Shown here in pieces: positions 47,736 through 57,469 of a DNA stretch of 64,000 nucleotides. The DNA comes from Salmonella enterica subsp. houtenae serovar Houten (lineage in GTDB: Bacteria > Pseudomonadota > Gammaproteobacteria > Enterobacterales > Enterobacteriaceae), in the NCBI GenBank assembly GCA_900478215.1, contig LS483478.1, positions 2,852,001 to 2,916,000 of the forward strand. Reading direction: 5' to 3'. The translations under genes and the position numbers were made by a program. The notes beneath the pieces are model-generated. The model worked only from the letters and a program-made list of their open reading frames with translations. It was not told where the DNA came from and searched no databases. The stretch's first letter is position 1. Each line of letters starts with the position of its first letter.

Positions 47736-48482
47736 TTAACGCATTTCAGCACGAACACGTTCCAGGTCGTCGGCGGTGTCTACGCCCGTACCAGGCACCG
47801 CTTTAGCGACGGCGACATGAATTTTTTCGCCGTACCACAGCACACGGAGTTGCTCCAGCATTTCAATATGTTCAAGCGGGCTGGGTTGCCAGCTCACGTA
47901 ACGGCGAATAAAACCCGCGCGATAGCCGTAAATCCCCAGGTGGCGCAGGCAAGTATCCCCTACCGTTTCCAGGCTTTTTGCAAAACGGTCGCGATCCCAG
48001 GGAATCGTCGCCCGGGAGAAGTAGAGCGCATAGCCTTCGGCATCCAGCACGACTTTCACCGCATTTGGGTTAAACGCCTCCTCGGCGCTGTGAATCGGTG
48101 CCGCCAGCGTCGCCATTCCGACCTGGCGCTGCGCCAGATTTTCCGCGACCTGGCGAATAATAACCGCCGGAATCATCGGCTCATCGCCCTGGACATTCAC
48201 AATAATGGTATCGTCGCTAAATCCGCACTTCTCTACCACTTCCGCCAGTCGTTCGGTGCCGGACTGGTGATCGGCGCGCGTCATGCACACTTCGCCGCCA
48301 GCCGCTTCTACCGCACTGGCCACGTCTTCATGATCGGTCGCGACAATAATGCGTTCCGCGCCAGATTCGCGCGCCCGCTCCAGGACATGAACAATCATGG
48401 GCTTACCATTAATATCCAGCAATGGTTTGCCTGGTAGTCGGGTAGATGAAAAACGGGCCGGAATGATAACGACGAAATTCAT
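47736..48482 (-). CDS. kdsB: CMP-KDO synthetase
   Basis: A 248-residue cytidylyltransferase, E. coli length. N-terminal nucleotide-binding loop IPARFSSTRLPGKPLLDING, IIVATDHEDVASAVEAAGGE, VNVQGDEPMIPAVIIRQVAE and ALYFSRATIPWDRDRFAKSL. It activates KDO with CTP for lipid A-core assembly in the cytoplasm; essential. It overlaps the ycaR stop by 4 bases and is the last gene of the lpxK-msbA run, which links lipid A synthesis, export and KDO supply. Confidence 0.97.
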   Translation of the reverse strand: MNFVVIIPARFSSTRLPGKPLLDINGKPMIVHVLERARESGAERIIVATDHEDVASAVEAAGGEVCMTRADHQSGTERLAEVVEKCGFSDDTIIVNVQGDEPMIPAVIIRQVAENLAQRQVGMATLAAPIHSAEEAFNPNAVKVVLDAEGYALYFSRATIPWDRDRFAKSLETVGDTCLRHLGIYGYRAGFIRRYVSWQPSPLEHIEMLEQLRVLWYGEKIHVAVAKAVPGTGVDTADDLERVRAEMR

Positions 48483-48661
48483 GATTTACGCTCATCAGAT
48501 GTCAGGGGACGAGCTTCATTTTCCAGCAATACAGGAATACCGTCAATTAACGGGAAAGCAAGATTATCCAGTTTGCAAATTAATTCTTGCTTTTCCTGGT
48601 TGTACCAGAGTTTGCCGTTACATACCGGGCAGGCGATGATTTCAAGCAGACGATGATCCAT
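48479..48661 (-). CDS. ycaR: YcaR, UPF0434/Trm112-like small protein
   Basis: A 60-residue protein from ATG 48661 (MDHRLLEIIACPVCNGKLWY) with a GGAGGAAC ribosome site; the longer frame to 48706 lacks one. It has the Trm112-like pattern CPVCNGKLWYNQEKQELICK and LAFPLIDGIPVLLENEAR. One full CxxC and one lone Cys remain of the usual zinc set. Function unknown in bacteria. Tightly coupled to kdsB. Confidence 0.93.
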   Translation of the reverse strand: MDHRLLEIIACPVCNGKLWYNQEKQELICKLDNLAFPLIDGIPVLLENEARPLTSDERKS

Positions 48662-48712
48662 AGTTCCTCCAGATGGACCGGATTGTGAATCCTTCAATAT
48701 TAACATAATCGG

Positions 48713-49945
48713 TTATGGTACAGGGTCTATTTCCCAGCCGCGACGCATGGCACTAAACAGGCCTGGCGGACATTGTCGCAACGTCACGCGCGATGCCCGT
48801 TGCCAGGCAGCAAACGCGCTAATGGCCTGCCAGATTCCTTTTTGCAGACTAACGCCAGGGCGGATATCGTCCTCCAGATACAGCGAGATAACCTCAAGCA
48901 CCCCCGTTTTACGGTGCATTTTAGCGTCCATTCGCCCAACTAAACGGCCCTGGCATAGTAGCGGCAGCACAAAATAACCGTACTGGCGCTTCGCCGCGGG
49001 CGTGTAACACTCCAGCCGGTAGTTGAATGCGAAGAGCTGCGCTGCCCGCTTGCGATCCCATACCACGGGGTCGAAAGGCGACAGCACTGCGCTATGGGTC
49101 GCTTTTAAGGCGTTATTCAGCGCCGGTTCAAGCTGCGAAAGAAGGTCGGCATGAAGCCACAGACGCCCCAACGTTTCCACCTCGACTGGAATAATCTGCT
49201 GCTGTTCCGCCCGACTCTCCCGCCATCCCTTCAGGTCAGGACGTTTCAGGCGGTAGTAATCCGCCAGCCACTGTTCACGGAAAATCCCCAGACTGCGCGC
49301 GCTATTATCCAGCATCAGGCTTTCCGCCTGCGGCTGTAACAGTCCATCGCGCTCATCATCCCAGTGCGGCATCACACGGTGTGTTAAATCATATACGCGT
49401 TGAAAATTACGCCGCTCAACAACCATGACTTTTCCGGCGGTAAATAAACCCTCAAGGTGGCGTTTATGCGGTTTTCATTCCCACCAGCCACTGACGCCTT
49501 TCTGCGAATGTTCAAAATCGGCAGAACGCACCGGACCATGATCCTGAATATGCCGCACTAGCTGTTCTATTTCTTCCGCGTGGTCATGCATCCATGTCGC
49601 GCGATATTTCCAGCCCATCTTTTCCGGCGATAGCATACGGTGACGGATAAGTTTAAAGTCGCGGCGTGGTAAGAAACAGGCCTCATGCGCCCAGTACTCC
49701 ATCAGTTCGCCGCGTAGCAGCGCCTCATCCAGCCAGGCCTGCGGGTATGAGCCAAGACGGCTAAACAGCACCAGATAGGGGCTACGCGCGACAACATTGA
49801 TAGTATCGATTTGCAGCAACGCCATGCGTGAAATGGCGGCAAGAATATCGCCAGGCATCGCGTTACGGCGCGGCTTTTTTAATAGCCCTTGCGCAGCGAG
49901 ATGGAGGCAACGAGCCTGGGAAAGAGAGAGATACGGCAATGACAT
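48713..49945 (-). pseudogene. ycaQ: ycaQ, DNA interstrand-crosslink glycosylase, interrupted by a TGA
   Basis: The reading frame from ATG 49945 to 48713 is 411 codons, the E. coli YcaQ size (410 residues), but an in-frame TGA lies at 49477-49475. It falls where the E. coli protein has Trp (SGWWE[stop]KPHKRH), consistent with a single TGG-to-TGA change. The upstream 156 residues carry the QxD catalytic motif (MALLQIDTINVV); the downstream 254 codons include VVERRNFQRVYDLTHRVMPH. YcaQ (AlkX) unhooks crosslinked guanines in E. coli. A 156-residue fragment would lack most of the winged-helix fold, so function is probably lost. The rest of the frame is intact, suggesting a recent event. Confidence 0.85.
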
Positions 49946-49989
49946 TCACAGGCCCCATAAATTCATCACTGCCGCCGCATGGAAATACG

Positions 49990-50967
49990 CTAGCGAACCA
50001 GCGAGGTAATACGCTCAAGTAACTTATCAGGCTTCTCACCGAACAAACGCGCGTCAACCGGTAAAAACCACCAGTTATCTTCGGCAAAAGCACGGCATTT
50101 CACCGCGTCTTTTTCCGTCATTACCAGGTGCTGTCCTTCACTAACCAACGCCCGAACGTCAGCAGGGGCAAGCATCTGATGATCCGCCAGCGGGACGCTC
50201 TTTTGCGGATGCGCGCCGCAGGATGCCAGCGTCGCGAAAAAGCGCGGCGGATGACCGATGCCCGCCATCGCTACAATATTGCTCAGTTGCGCCACGTCGC
50301 AACGCGCTCCCGTACGTAAGTTCACCGCCAGTCCAGGCGCTAGCTGCATGGGTATTTCGCCCGTCCGGGCGACGCCGCCATTCACGATGGCGGCGTCCAC
50401 GGTTTTCAGGCGACTGGCGCGTTCGCGCATAGGACCGGCAGGAAGCCACCAGCCGTTGCCAAATCGACGCTCGCCGTCAATCACCACAATTTCGATATCC
50501 CGCGCCAGTCGGTAATGTTGCAACCCATCGTCGGTGATAATAATCTGCACATTATGCGCCGCCAGAATCGCTTTCACCGCCGCGGCGCGTTCAGGCGCAA
50601 CCGCGACAGGCGCGCCGGTCCGTTGATAAATCAATACCGGTTCATCTCCCGCTTCTGCGGTTGTCGTCTCCGGCGTCAGGAGCAGCGGATAAGCAGCGGC
50701 TTTACCGCCGTAGCCGCGGGAAACGACCCCCACGCGCACGCCACGCCGTTGCAGCTGTTCCACCAGCCAAATAACTACGGGGGTTTTACCGTTACCGCCA
50801 GCCGTGAGATTCCCTACCACGACCACCGGTACCGGCGCTCGCCAGGCGCGTTTAAGACCAAGCTTATAGCTCAGACGAATCGCCCCGCTCACCAGGCCAT
50901 ACAACCAGGAGAGCGGCAGCAGTAACCGCCATAGCGGGGATTCACCCGACCAGATACGCGCAATCAT
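49990..50967 (-). CDS. lpxK: tetraacyldisaccharide 4'-kinase
   Basis: A 325-residue membrane-associated kinase. N-terminal membrane helix (LWRLLLPLSWLYGLVSGAIR), Walker A VVVGNLTAGGNGKTPVVIWL, then SRGYGGKAAAYPLLLTPETT, and IIITDDGLQHYRLARDIEIV (DDGLQH, catalytic and metal-binding). It adds the 4'-phosphate to the lipid A disaccharide at the inner membrane. It overlaps msbA by 4 bases, as expected for the essential msbA-lpxK pair. Confidence 0.97.
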   Translation of the reverse strand: MIARIWSGESPLWRLLLPLSWLYGLVSGAIRLSYKLGLKRAWRAPVPVVVVGNLTAGGNGKTPVVIWLVEQLQRRGVRVGVVSRGYGGKAAAYPLLLTPETTTAEAGDEPVLIYQRTGAPVAVAPERAAAVKAILAAHNVQIIITDDGLQHYRLARDIEIVVIDGERRFGNGWWLPAGPMRERASRLKTVDAAIVNGGVARTGEIPMQLAPGLAVNLRTGARCDVAQLSNIVAMAGIGHPPRFFATLASCGAHPQKSVPLADHQMLAPADVRALVSEGQHLVMTEKDAVKCRAFAEDNWWFLPVDARLFGEKPDKLLERITSLVR

Positions 50968-52712
50968 TGGCCAAATTGCATCTTATGTAGCTGGGCGTAA
51001 ACGCCGTGTTGCGCCAGCAGCTCGCGATGAGTGCCACGTTCAACAATAATGCCGTCTTCAACCACGATAATCTCATCCGCCTGTTCAATGGTGGAGAGAC
51101 GGTGCGCAATCACCAAAGAGGTGCGGTTTTTCTGCAGTTCATCCAGCGCCGCCTGAATCGCGCGTTCAGACTCGGTATCCAGCGCGGACGTGGCCTCATC
51201 AAGAATCAGAATCGGGCTGTCGCGCAGTAAGGCGCGGGCAATTGCGATACGCTGGCGCTGACCGCCGGAAAGCAGGACGCCGTTTTCGCCGATGATGGTA
51301 TCCAGGCCATTATCCATCTTGTTGATAAAGTCCATGGCATAGGCCATGCGCGCCGCCTCTTCAATCTGCTCGCGGCTGTATTCTTCCGTCCGGGCATAAG
51401 CAATGTTATTGGCGACCGTGTCGTTAAACAGATGCACGTTTTGCGAAACCAGGGCCACCTGATTACGTAGAGAGGCCAGAGTGTATTCGCGTAGATCGTG
51501 ACCATCCATCAGGATGTGTCCTTCATCAATATCGTAGAAACGGGTGATCAGACTGGCGATTGTTGATTTACCCGATCCGGAGCGCCCCACCAGCGCCACG
51601 GTTTTTCCGGCAGGAATGTTCAAATTAATGTTACGCAATGCCGGCACTTCACGGCCCGGGTAAGTAAAAGTTACATTGCGGAACTCGAGATCGCCGGTCG
51701 CGCGGTCAATGACTCGTTTACCTTCATCTTTCTCCTGCTCGCTATCCAGAATCGCAAACAACGTCTGGCAAGCCGCCATCCCACGCTGGAACTGCGCGTT
51801 AACGTTTGTCAGCGATTTTAATGGACGCATCAGCGCGATCATGGAGGAGAACACCACGGTGATGGTCCCAGCCGTCAGGCTATCCATGACGCTTGGGAAG
51901 CTCGCGGCATAGAGGACAAACGCCAGCGCCAGCGAGGCAATGAGCTGAATGATAGGGTCGGAAATCGACGAGGCAGAGACCATTTTCATGCCCTGCAGTC
52001 GCATCTTATTGCTAACTTTATCAAAACGTTTAGTTTCGACTTCCTGACCGCCGAAAATCAGCACCTCTTTGTGTCCTTTCAACATTTGTTCGGCGCTGGT
52101 GGTCACTTGTCCCATCGTGTTCTGCATATTTTTGCTGATACTGCGGAATCGTTTAGAGACAACGCGGATCGCAATCGACACAATTGGCGCTAAAACAACC
52201 AAAATGATCGACAACTGCCAACTGTAATAGAACATCATGATAAACAATCCGATGATCGATGCCCCTTCACGCACTACGGTAATCAGCGCGCCTGATGAAG
52301 AGGAGGCAACCTGTTCTGAATCGTAAGTAATACGCGACAGCAGCGTACCAGTAGACTGTTTATCAAAGAAGGCGACGGGCATTCCCATCATATGACCAAA
52401 CAGGCGACGGCGCATGGTCATGACCACCTTACCAGACACCCACGAAATACAGTAGCTGGAGACATAGCTGGTGATGCCTCGCAATACCATCAGCCCAATA
52501 ACTACCAGCGGCATCCACAGCAACACTGAGCGATCCGTTTTACCGAAACCATCATCCAGTAATGGCTTGAGGAGCGATAACATGAAGGTATCGCTGGCTG
52601 CGTTGAGAATTAACGCTACGCCCGCCACGATCAGACCTGCTTTAAAAGGCGCTATGGTTGGCCACAGTCGGCGGAAGGTCTGCCACGTAGAGAGATCTTT
52701 ATCGTTATGCAT
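50964..52712 (-). CDS. msbA: lipid A export ATP-binding/permease MsbA
   Basis: A 582-residue half-ABC transporter, E. coli length. Six membrane helices (~20-310; first WPTIAPFKAGLIVAGVALIL), Walker A LVGRSGSGKSTIASLITRFY, signature LSGGQRQRIAIARALL, Walker B PILILDEATSALD. It flips lipid A-core across the inner membrane as a homodimer. Downstream lpxK supplies its substrate. A short gap of 36 bases separates it from comEC upstream. Confidence 0.98.
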   Translation of the reverse strand: MHNDKDLSTWQTFRRLWPTIAPFKAGLIVAGVALILNAASDTFMLSLLKPLLDDGFGKTDRSVLLWMPLVVIGLMVLRGITSYVSSYCISWVSGKVVMTMRRRLFGHMMGMPVAFFDKQSTGTLLSRITYDSEQVASSSSGALITVVREGASIIGLFIMMFYYSWQLSIILVVLAPIVSIAIRVVSKRFRSISKNMQNTMGQVTTSAEQMLKGHKEVLIFGGQEVETKRFDKVSNKMRLQGMKMVSASSISDPIIQLIASLALAFVLYAASFPSVMDSLTAGTITVVFSSMIALMRPLKSLTNVNAQFQRGMAACQTLFAILDSEQEKDEGKRVIDRATGDLEFRNVTFTYPGREVPALRNINLNIPAGKTVALVGRSGSGKSTIASLITRFYDIDEGHILMDGHDLREYTLASLRNQVALVSQNVHLFNDTVANNIAYARTEEYSREQIEEAARMAYAMDFINKMDNGLDTIIGENGVLLSGGQRQRIAIARALLRDSPILILDEATSALDTESERAIQAALDELQKNRTSLVIAHRLSTIEQADEIIVVEDGIIVERGTHRELLAQHGVYAQLHKMQFGQ

Positions 52713-52748
52713 TCAAAAAACCAGCATTTGTTGAAATAGCCGCATATT

Positions 52749-55013
52749 CTACCCGTTATCCTCGGACACGCCAAACCACTGATGATACCAACGAGGTAAA
52801 ATTTGATCCCGTAAGCCTTGTATACGCCAGCCCTGCGGAGAAAACCGCAGCGAAATTTGCCCCTGGTGAGGTGTATCAAACCACTGATACGCCTGTTGTC
52901 GGTAGCGCTGTTTTACCTTGCGGGACGGCAACCGCCATGCATTATAACGCGATGCGGACGCCAGCGCCGCTTCCCCATGTACCCGCTGAATAAGCGGTAG
53001 CGAGGACGACGTATTACTGCCATGATGCGGCACCTGGATAAGCGTCGCCGCAAGATGTCGCCAGTAACGACTTAGCATTTTTTGTTCAGCGCCCGCCTCA
53101 ATATCGCCCGTGAGTAGAATGCTATGTATGCCGTCATCCACTTTGATCACACAGGAGCGGTTATTTCCCCGATCGGTACTTTCGCGTAACGGCCAGTGCG
53201 CATGAAACGTTAACCCCTGCCATTGCCACTGCTCGCCACGAAAACAGGGCTGATGTCCCTGCCAGCCTAACGGGCTGCGAATCCACATTGACGGCCAGAC
53301 CCGCTGTAACGAACGCAGTCCGCCCCGATGATCCAGATGCTCATGGCTCAAAATAACCCCCTCCGGCGTCAGATTATGCCAGCGCAGCCAGGGAATAATA
53401 ACCTGTTGCCCGCTATCGCCATCCGGCCATGCTCTGCCAGTATCGTAAAGTATTACTTTATCGCCTCTGACGATCGCTATCGCCAGCCCCTGGCCGACAT
53501 CCAGCATATGCACCTGCCATTCGCTGGCGTTTATTGGCCGCCAGAGTGGCCAACTCATTAACAATAGTCCGGAGAAACAAACCGCCGGCCAGGTACGCCA
53601 GAGGTTTAATCGCCACGCGATAAGCATTAGCCAGGGCAATAGCGTCAGCCACTGCCAGCGCTGATCAATATTTACCCAGCCCGGCGGTAAAGTATTTAAC
53701 AGGTAAAATAGCGCGGCTAACGCACGATCGGCCAGGCACCACACCCACTCTTCAAGAAAAAACGCCCCGGTTAAATGCAGAATCATTCCCGTCAGGATGA
53801 GCGGAACCGTCACGAATGTGACCCAGGGTACGGCAAAAAGATTCGCCAGCATTGCGGTGACGCTTATGCCATGAAAAAGGGCCACCTGAAGAGGCAAAAG
53901 CAGAAGTGTAATGCCAACCTGTAGGTGAAGCAGGTTAAGTAACCAGCGCACGCTCCGTGGAAAATTTTCGCCTGGCGCAGGAAACCACTGATACCAAAAT
54001 AACAGACCGGCCACCGCAAACGCAGACAGCCAAAGACTTTGTGATATAACCGCCACAGGATCGGCGAAAATAATCGCAGCCAGACAGCTAAACCAGACTT
54101 GCCAGCCGCTCCATTGTCGTCCGCTTAATTTTAATCCACCCCAGACGCTCAGCGCCACCACCGTGCGCAGTGCGGGCGGTTGTAAGCCGGTAAGCCAGGC
54201 ATAAAACATCGCGCAAACAATGCCGCTAAGCAATGGCGTCTGCCAACGAATCCATCTGACTGGCAGAAAAAATTGCCCGCCGCGGACTAGCCCGGCAGCG
54301 AATAACGCGGCAAAAGCGATATGCAGACCGGAAATCGCTATCAAATGGGTTGTTCCCGTATCGCGCATAACGTCCTTCACCTCCTGCGACACTGCCCCCC
54401 GCTCCCCCATCCCCAACGCCAGGATAACCTGTTGCCACGGATAAGGCTCAAGCGTAGCGCGAAGCGAAGCAAGATAACGCGCACGTAAGCTACACTCTGG
54501 ATTAATCGCTTTAGCCTGCAGGAAACGCCCGGTCAATGGTTGATGCTGTGCCAGCGCATAACGTTGGCTATCAAAACCGCCCTCGTTAAGCTGGCCGTGT
54601 ACCGCTCTGACCTTCAGCGTCATCGCCCACCGTTGCCCGGCACACACTTCCGTAGGTAAATACTGACCATGCAGGACAATCCCTACAGCAGGAAAGAGCA
54701 GCTTTCCGCGCAAATGGGTGATTCGCCCATAATGAGTGGTCATATGATCGGTGGCAGTAATAACGACGGTCGCCTCCTGCGTCGCGGCGGGCAGGACGTT
54801 TCCCGGCCAGATGGCCTGCCTGGCGGCCAATATCCCCCACAGAAAAAAGAGCAAGGTTAATGCCGCGTAGCGCGCGTAGTGATGGGGTATGAGGCAAAGT
54901 AAACATGCCAGACAAAACAACGCCGCGAGAATCCACGTGTCAGGTAATACGGGTAATATTGTGAGTGGAAGTATGCCGCCTACTACGCATACGCTGACCG
55001 TCGTTATCTTCAT
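52749..55013 (-). CDS. ycaI: ComEC/Rec2-type DNA uptake channel (YcaI)
   Basis: A 754-residue protein from ATG 55013 (MKITTVSVCVVGGILPLTIL) with a GGGAGG ribosome site; a GTG six bases upstream lies within that site. Many membrane helices with the competence domain (LALGMGERGAVSQEVKDVMR, GTTHLIAISGLHIAFAALFA) and a C-terminal metallo-beta-lactamase domain (DVGQGLAIAIVRGDKVILYD, SHEHLDHRGGLRSL, VPHHGSNTSSSLP). In competent bacteria ComEC carries single-stranded DNA across the inner membrane; in enterobacteria the homologue is linked to use of DNA as nutrient. Intact here. Confidence 0.93.
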   Translation of the reverse strand: MKITTVSVCVVGGILPLTILPVLPDTWILAALFCLACLLCLIPHHYARYAALTLLFFLWGILAARQAIWPGNVLPAATQEATVVITATDHMTTHYGRITHLRGKLLFPAVGIVLHGQYLPTEVCAGQRWAMTLKVRAVHGQLNEGGFDSQRYALAQHQPLTGRFLQAKAINPECSLRARYLASLRATLEPYPWQQVILALGMGERGAVSQEVKDVMRDTGTTHLIAISGLHIAFAALFAAGLVRGGQFFLPVRWIRWQTPLLSGIVCAMFYAWLTGLQPPALRTVVALSVWGGLKLSGRQWSGWQVWFSCLAAIIFADPVAVISQSLWLSAFAVAGLLFWYQWFPAPGENFPRSVRWLLNLLHLQVGITLLLLPLQVALFHGISVTAMLANLFAVPWVTFVTVPLILTGMILHLTGAFFLEEWVWCLADRALAALFYLLNTLPPGWVNIDQRWQWLTLLPWLMLIAWRLNLWRTWPAVCFSGLLLMSWPLWRPINASEWQVHMLDVGQGLAIAIVRGDKVILYDTGRAWPDGDSGQQVIIPWLRWHNLTPEGVILSHEHLDHRGGLRSLQRVWPSMWIRSPLGWQGHQPCFRGEQWQWQGLTFHAHWPLRESTDRGNNRSCVIKVDDGIHSILLTGDIEAGAEQKMLSRYWRHLAATLIQVPHHGSNTSSSLPLIQRVHGEAALASASRYNAWRLPSRKVKQRYRQQAYQWFDTPHQGQISLRFSPQGWRIQGLRDQILPRWYHQWFGVSEDNG

Positions 55014-55191
55014 AGACACCTCCCTGTGCAGGAAAGTGTGCAGGTTCAGGACGCCATTGTCTGGTGGGGATTTTGTGCTATACAGCGCGAATTCCAGGTT
55101 TTTTACCTGATAAATGTAAGACGCAGCAAAAAATGCGAAACGCTTTCCAGTTTTCGATCGAATAGCGTTTGCGCCTGACGGCGCATAAATG

Positions 55192-55219
55192 AAAAAAGCA
55201 CCCTGGAGGTGCTTTTTTC
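55192..55219 (-). terminator. ihfB terminator
   Basis: Stem AAAAAGCACC/GGTGCTTTTT with a 5-base loop, ending in T runs on both strands, 24 bases after the ihfB stop. Confidence 0.9.
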
Positions 55220-55242
55220 GGGGTCACGTTTTGCGCTAAAAC

Positions 55243-55527
55243 TTAACCGTAAATATTGGCGCGATCGCGCAGTTCTTTACCCGGTTTAAAGTGAGGAACG
55301 TATTTTCCTTCCAGTTCTACTTTATCGCCAGTCTTAGGATTACGTCCGGTACGAGGTGCGCGGTAGTGCAAAGAAAAACTGCCGAAACCGCGGATTTCAA
55401 TACGCTCGCCCTGCGCAAGAGTCGAGGCCATATGCTCCAGCATCTCTTTCACTGCATCTTCAACCGCCTTAGCGGGAATGTGAGATTGCTGGGTTGCAAG
55501 TCTTTCAATCAATTCTGACTTGGTCAT
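55243..55527 (-). CDS. ihfB: integration host factor beta subunit
   Basis: A 94-residue DNA-bending protein, E. coli length. Helical N-terminus (MTKSELIERLATQQSHIPAK) for dimerisation with IhfA, and the beta arms RTGRNPKTGDKVELEGKYVP with the intercalating proline of RNPKTG. It bends DNA by about 160 degrees at sites in promoters and att regions, and would also be needed by the prophage integrase upstream in this window. It follows rpsA with a hairpin in the 155-base gap. Confidence 0.98.
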   Translation of the reverse strand: MTKSELIERLATQQSHIPAKAVEDAVKEMLEHMASTLAQGERIEIRGFGSFSLHYRAPRTGRNPKTGDKVELEGKYVPHFKPGKELRDRANIYG

Positions 55528-55577
55528 GATTCCTCCGGTTTCTTAAAGGCAAATTGGCTGCAGCCGTGAGATTGATT

Positions 55578-55599
55578 AAGGGCGGCCGTAGCCGCCCTT
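55578..55599 (-). terminator. hairpin between rpsA and ihfB
   Basis: Stem AAGGGCGGC/GCCGCCCTT with a 4-base loop and only TTAAT after it on the leftward strand. A weak terminator or processing site, consistent with partial read-through into ihfB. Confidence 0.55.
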
Positions 55600-55682
55600 A
55601 GTGCTTGATTACAGGACGAATCCTGCAATCTGTCAAGTAAACTCGTTATACTTCAGGCTAAAATACCCGAAGTTTCAGAGAA

Positions 55683-57356
55683 TTACTCGCCTTTAGCTGC
55701 TTTGAATGCTTCAGCCATTGCGTTGTTAGAGAAGTTTGCATCTTCCTGTTTGTTAACAGTTGCGATAGCATCTTTCTCGTCAGCTTCGTCTTTCGCACGA
55801 ACAGACAGGCTGATTGCGCGGTTTTTACGATCAACGCCGGTGAATTTTGCTTCAACGTCGTCGCCAACGCTCAGAACCAGAGTGGCATCTTCAACGCGGT
55901 CACGGGATGCTTCAGAAGCACGCAGATAACCTTCAACGCCATCAGCCAGTTCTACGGTTGCGCCTTTAGCGTCAACTGCAGTTACTTTACCGGTTACGAT
56001 AGCGCCTTTCTTGTTCAGAGCAACCCAGTTGTTGAACGGATCTTCTGCGAGCTGTTTAACGCCCAGGGAGATGCGTTCACGCTCTGCGTCAACCTGCAGA
56101 ACAACAGCTGCGATTTCGTCGCCTTTTTTGTATTCACGAACGGCTTCTTCGCCCGCAACGTTCCAGGAGATGTCAGACAGGTGAACCAGGCCGTCGATGC
56201 CGCCGTCCAGGCCGATGAAGATACCGAAGTCAGTGATAGACTTGATTTTACCTTCAACGCGGTCGCCCTTGTTGTGGGTTTCTGCGAACTGCTGCCATGG
56301 GTTAGATTTGCACTGCTTCAGACCCAGGGAGATACGACGACGTTCTTCGTCGATATCCAGAACCATCACTTCCACTACATCGCCAACGTTAACCACTTTG
56401 GATGGATGGATGTTTTTGTTGGTCCAGTCCATTTCGGAAACGTGAACCAGGCCTTCAACGCCTTCTTCGATTTCAACGAAGCAGCCGTAGTCGGTCAGGT
56501 TAGTCACGCGACCAGTCAGTTTGGTACCTTCCGGATAACGTTTAGCGATAGCTACCCACGGATCTTCGCCCAGCTGTTTCAGGCCCAGGGATACACGGGT
56601 GCGTTCGCGGTCGAACTTCAGCACTTTCACGTTGATTTCGTCGCCAACGTTCACGATTTCGCTCGGATGCTTAACGCGTTTCCAGGCCATGTCAGTGATA
56701 TGCAGCAGGCCGTCAACGCCGCCCAGATCAACGAATGCACCGTAGTCAGTGAGGTTCTTAACGATACCTTTAACTTCCATGCCTTCCTGCAGGTTTTCCA
56801 GCAGCTGATCGCGTTCTGCGCTGTTTTCGGATTCAATAACGGCACGACGAGAAACCACAACGTTGTTACGTTTCTGGTCCAGCTTGATTACTTTGAATTC
56901 AAGCTCTTTGCCTTCCAGGTGCAGAGTGTCACGCACCGGACGAACGTCTACCAGAGAACCCGGCAGGAACGCGCGAATACCGTTCAGCTCAACAGTGAAG
57001 CCACCCTTAACTTTGCCGTTGATAACACCGGTAACAGTTTCAGCATCTTCGTAAGCTTTTTCCAGCGTGATCCATGCTTCGTGACGTTTAGCTTTCTCAC
57101 GAGAGAGCAGAGTTTCACCGAAGCCATCTTCTACTGCATCCAGAGCAACGTCAACTTCGTCACCCACCTGGATTTCCAGCTCGCCCTGGGCGTTTTTGAA
57201 CTGCTCAGCCGGAATGGCAGATTCAGATTTCAGACCAGCGTCAACCAGTACGATATCTTTATCAATAGCAACAACAACACCACGAACGATGGAACCCGGG
57301 CGGGTTTCGATTTCTTTTAAGGATTCTTCAAAGAGTTGAGCAAAAGATTCAGTCAT
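55683..57356 (-). CDS. rpsA: 30S ribosomal protein S1
   Basis: A 557-residue protein, E. coli length. Six S1 (OB-fold) repeats are visible: for example GSIVRGVVVAIDKDIVLVDA, TVTGVINGKVKGGFTVELNG, VKGIVKNLTDYGAFVDLGGV, LTGRVTNLTDYGCFVEIEEG, VEGKIKSITDFGIFIGLDGG and VTGKVTAVDAKGATVELADG. It helps mRNA bind to the 30S subunit. The 113-base leader to cmk carries GC-rich inverted segments (around 57,398-57,470); in E. coli the rpsA leader is the site of autogenous translational control. Codon use shows a highly expressed gene. Confidence 0.98.
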   Translation of the reverse strand: MTESFAQLFEESLKEIETRPGSIVRGVVVAIDKDIVLVDAGLKSESAIPAEQFKNAQGELEIQVGDEVDVALDAVEDGFGETLLSREKAKRHEAWITLEKAYEDAETVTGVINGKVKGGFTVELNGIRAFLPGSLVDVRPVRDTLHLEGKELEFKVIKLDQKRNNVVVSRRAVIESENSAERDQLLENLQEGMEVKGIVKNLTDYGAFVDLGGVDGLLHITDMAWKRVKHPSEIVNVGDEINVKVLKFDRERTRVSLGLKQLGEDPWVAIAKRYPEGTKLTGRVTNLTDYGCFVEIEEGVEGLVHVSEMDWTNKNIHPSKVVNVGDVVEVMVLDIDEERRRISLGLKQCKSNPWQQFAETHNKGDRVEGKIKSITDFGIFIGLDGGIDGLVHLSDISWNVAGEEAVREYKKGDEIAAVVLQVDAERERISLGVKQLAEDPFNNWVALNKKGAIVTGKVTAVDAKGATVELADGVEGYLRASEASRDRVEDATLVLSVGDDVEAKFTGVDRKNRAISLSVRAKDEADEKDAIATVNKQEDANFSNNAMAEAFKAAKGE

Positions 57357-57469
57357 GTTTAATCTTCAGGTTTCATATTTAACGTCCACCTGGCTCCGTG
57401 CCGGATGGGGTTGTTTAACATACCCGCTGTCATTCCTTTGCAGCGGGGGTACTGCAAATTCGGTCGCAT

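Noticed and set aside
47721..48437. 238-codon open frame opposite kdsB
   Set aside because: Antisense shadow of the conserved kdsB gene; composition rich in His/Arg/Phe as typical for such shadows.
56181..57320. 379-codon open frame opposite rpsA
   Set aside because: Lies wholly antisense to the highly expressed rpsA gene with its strong codon bias, which creates long open antisense frames; no ribosome site or family match.
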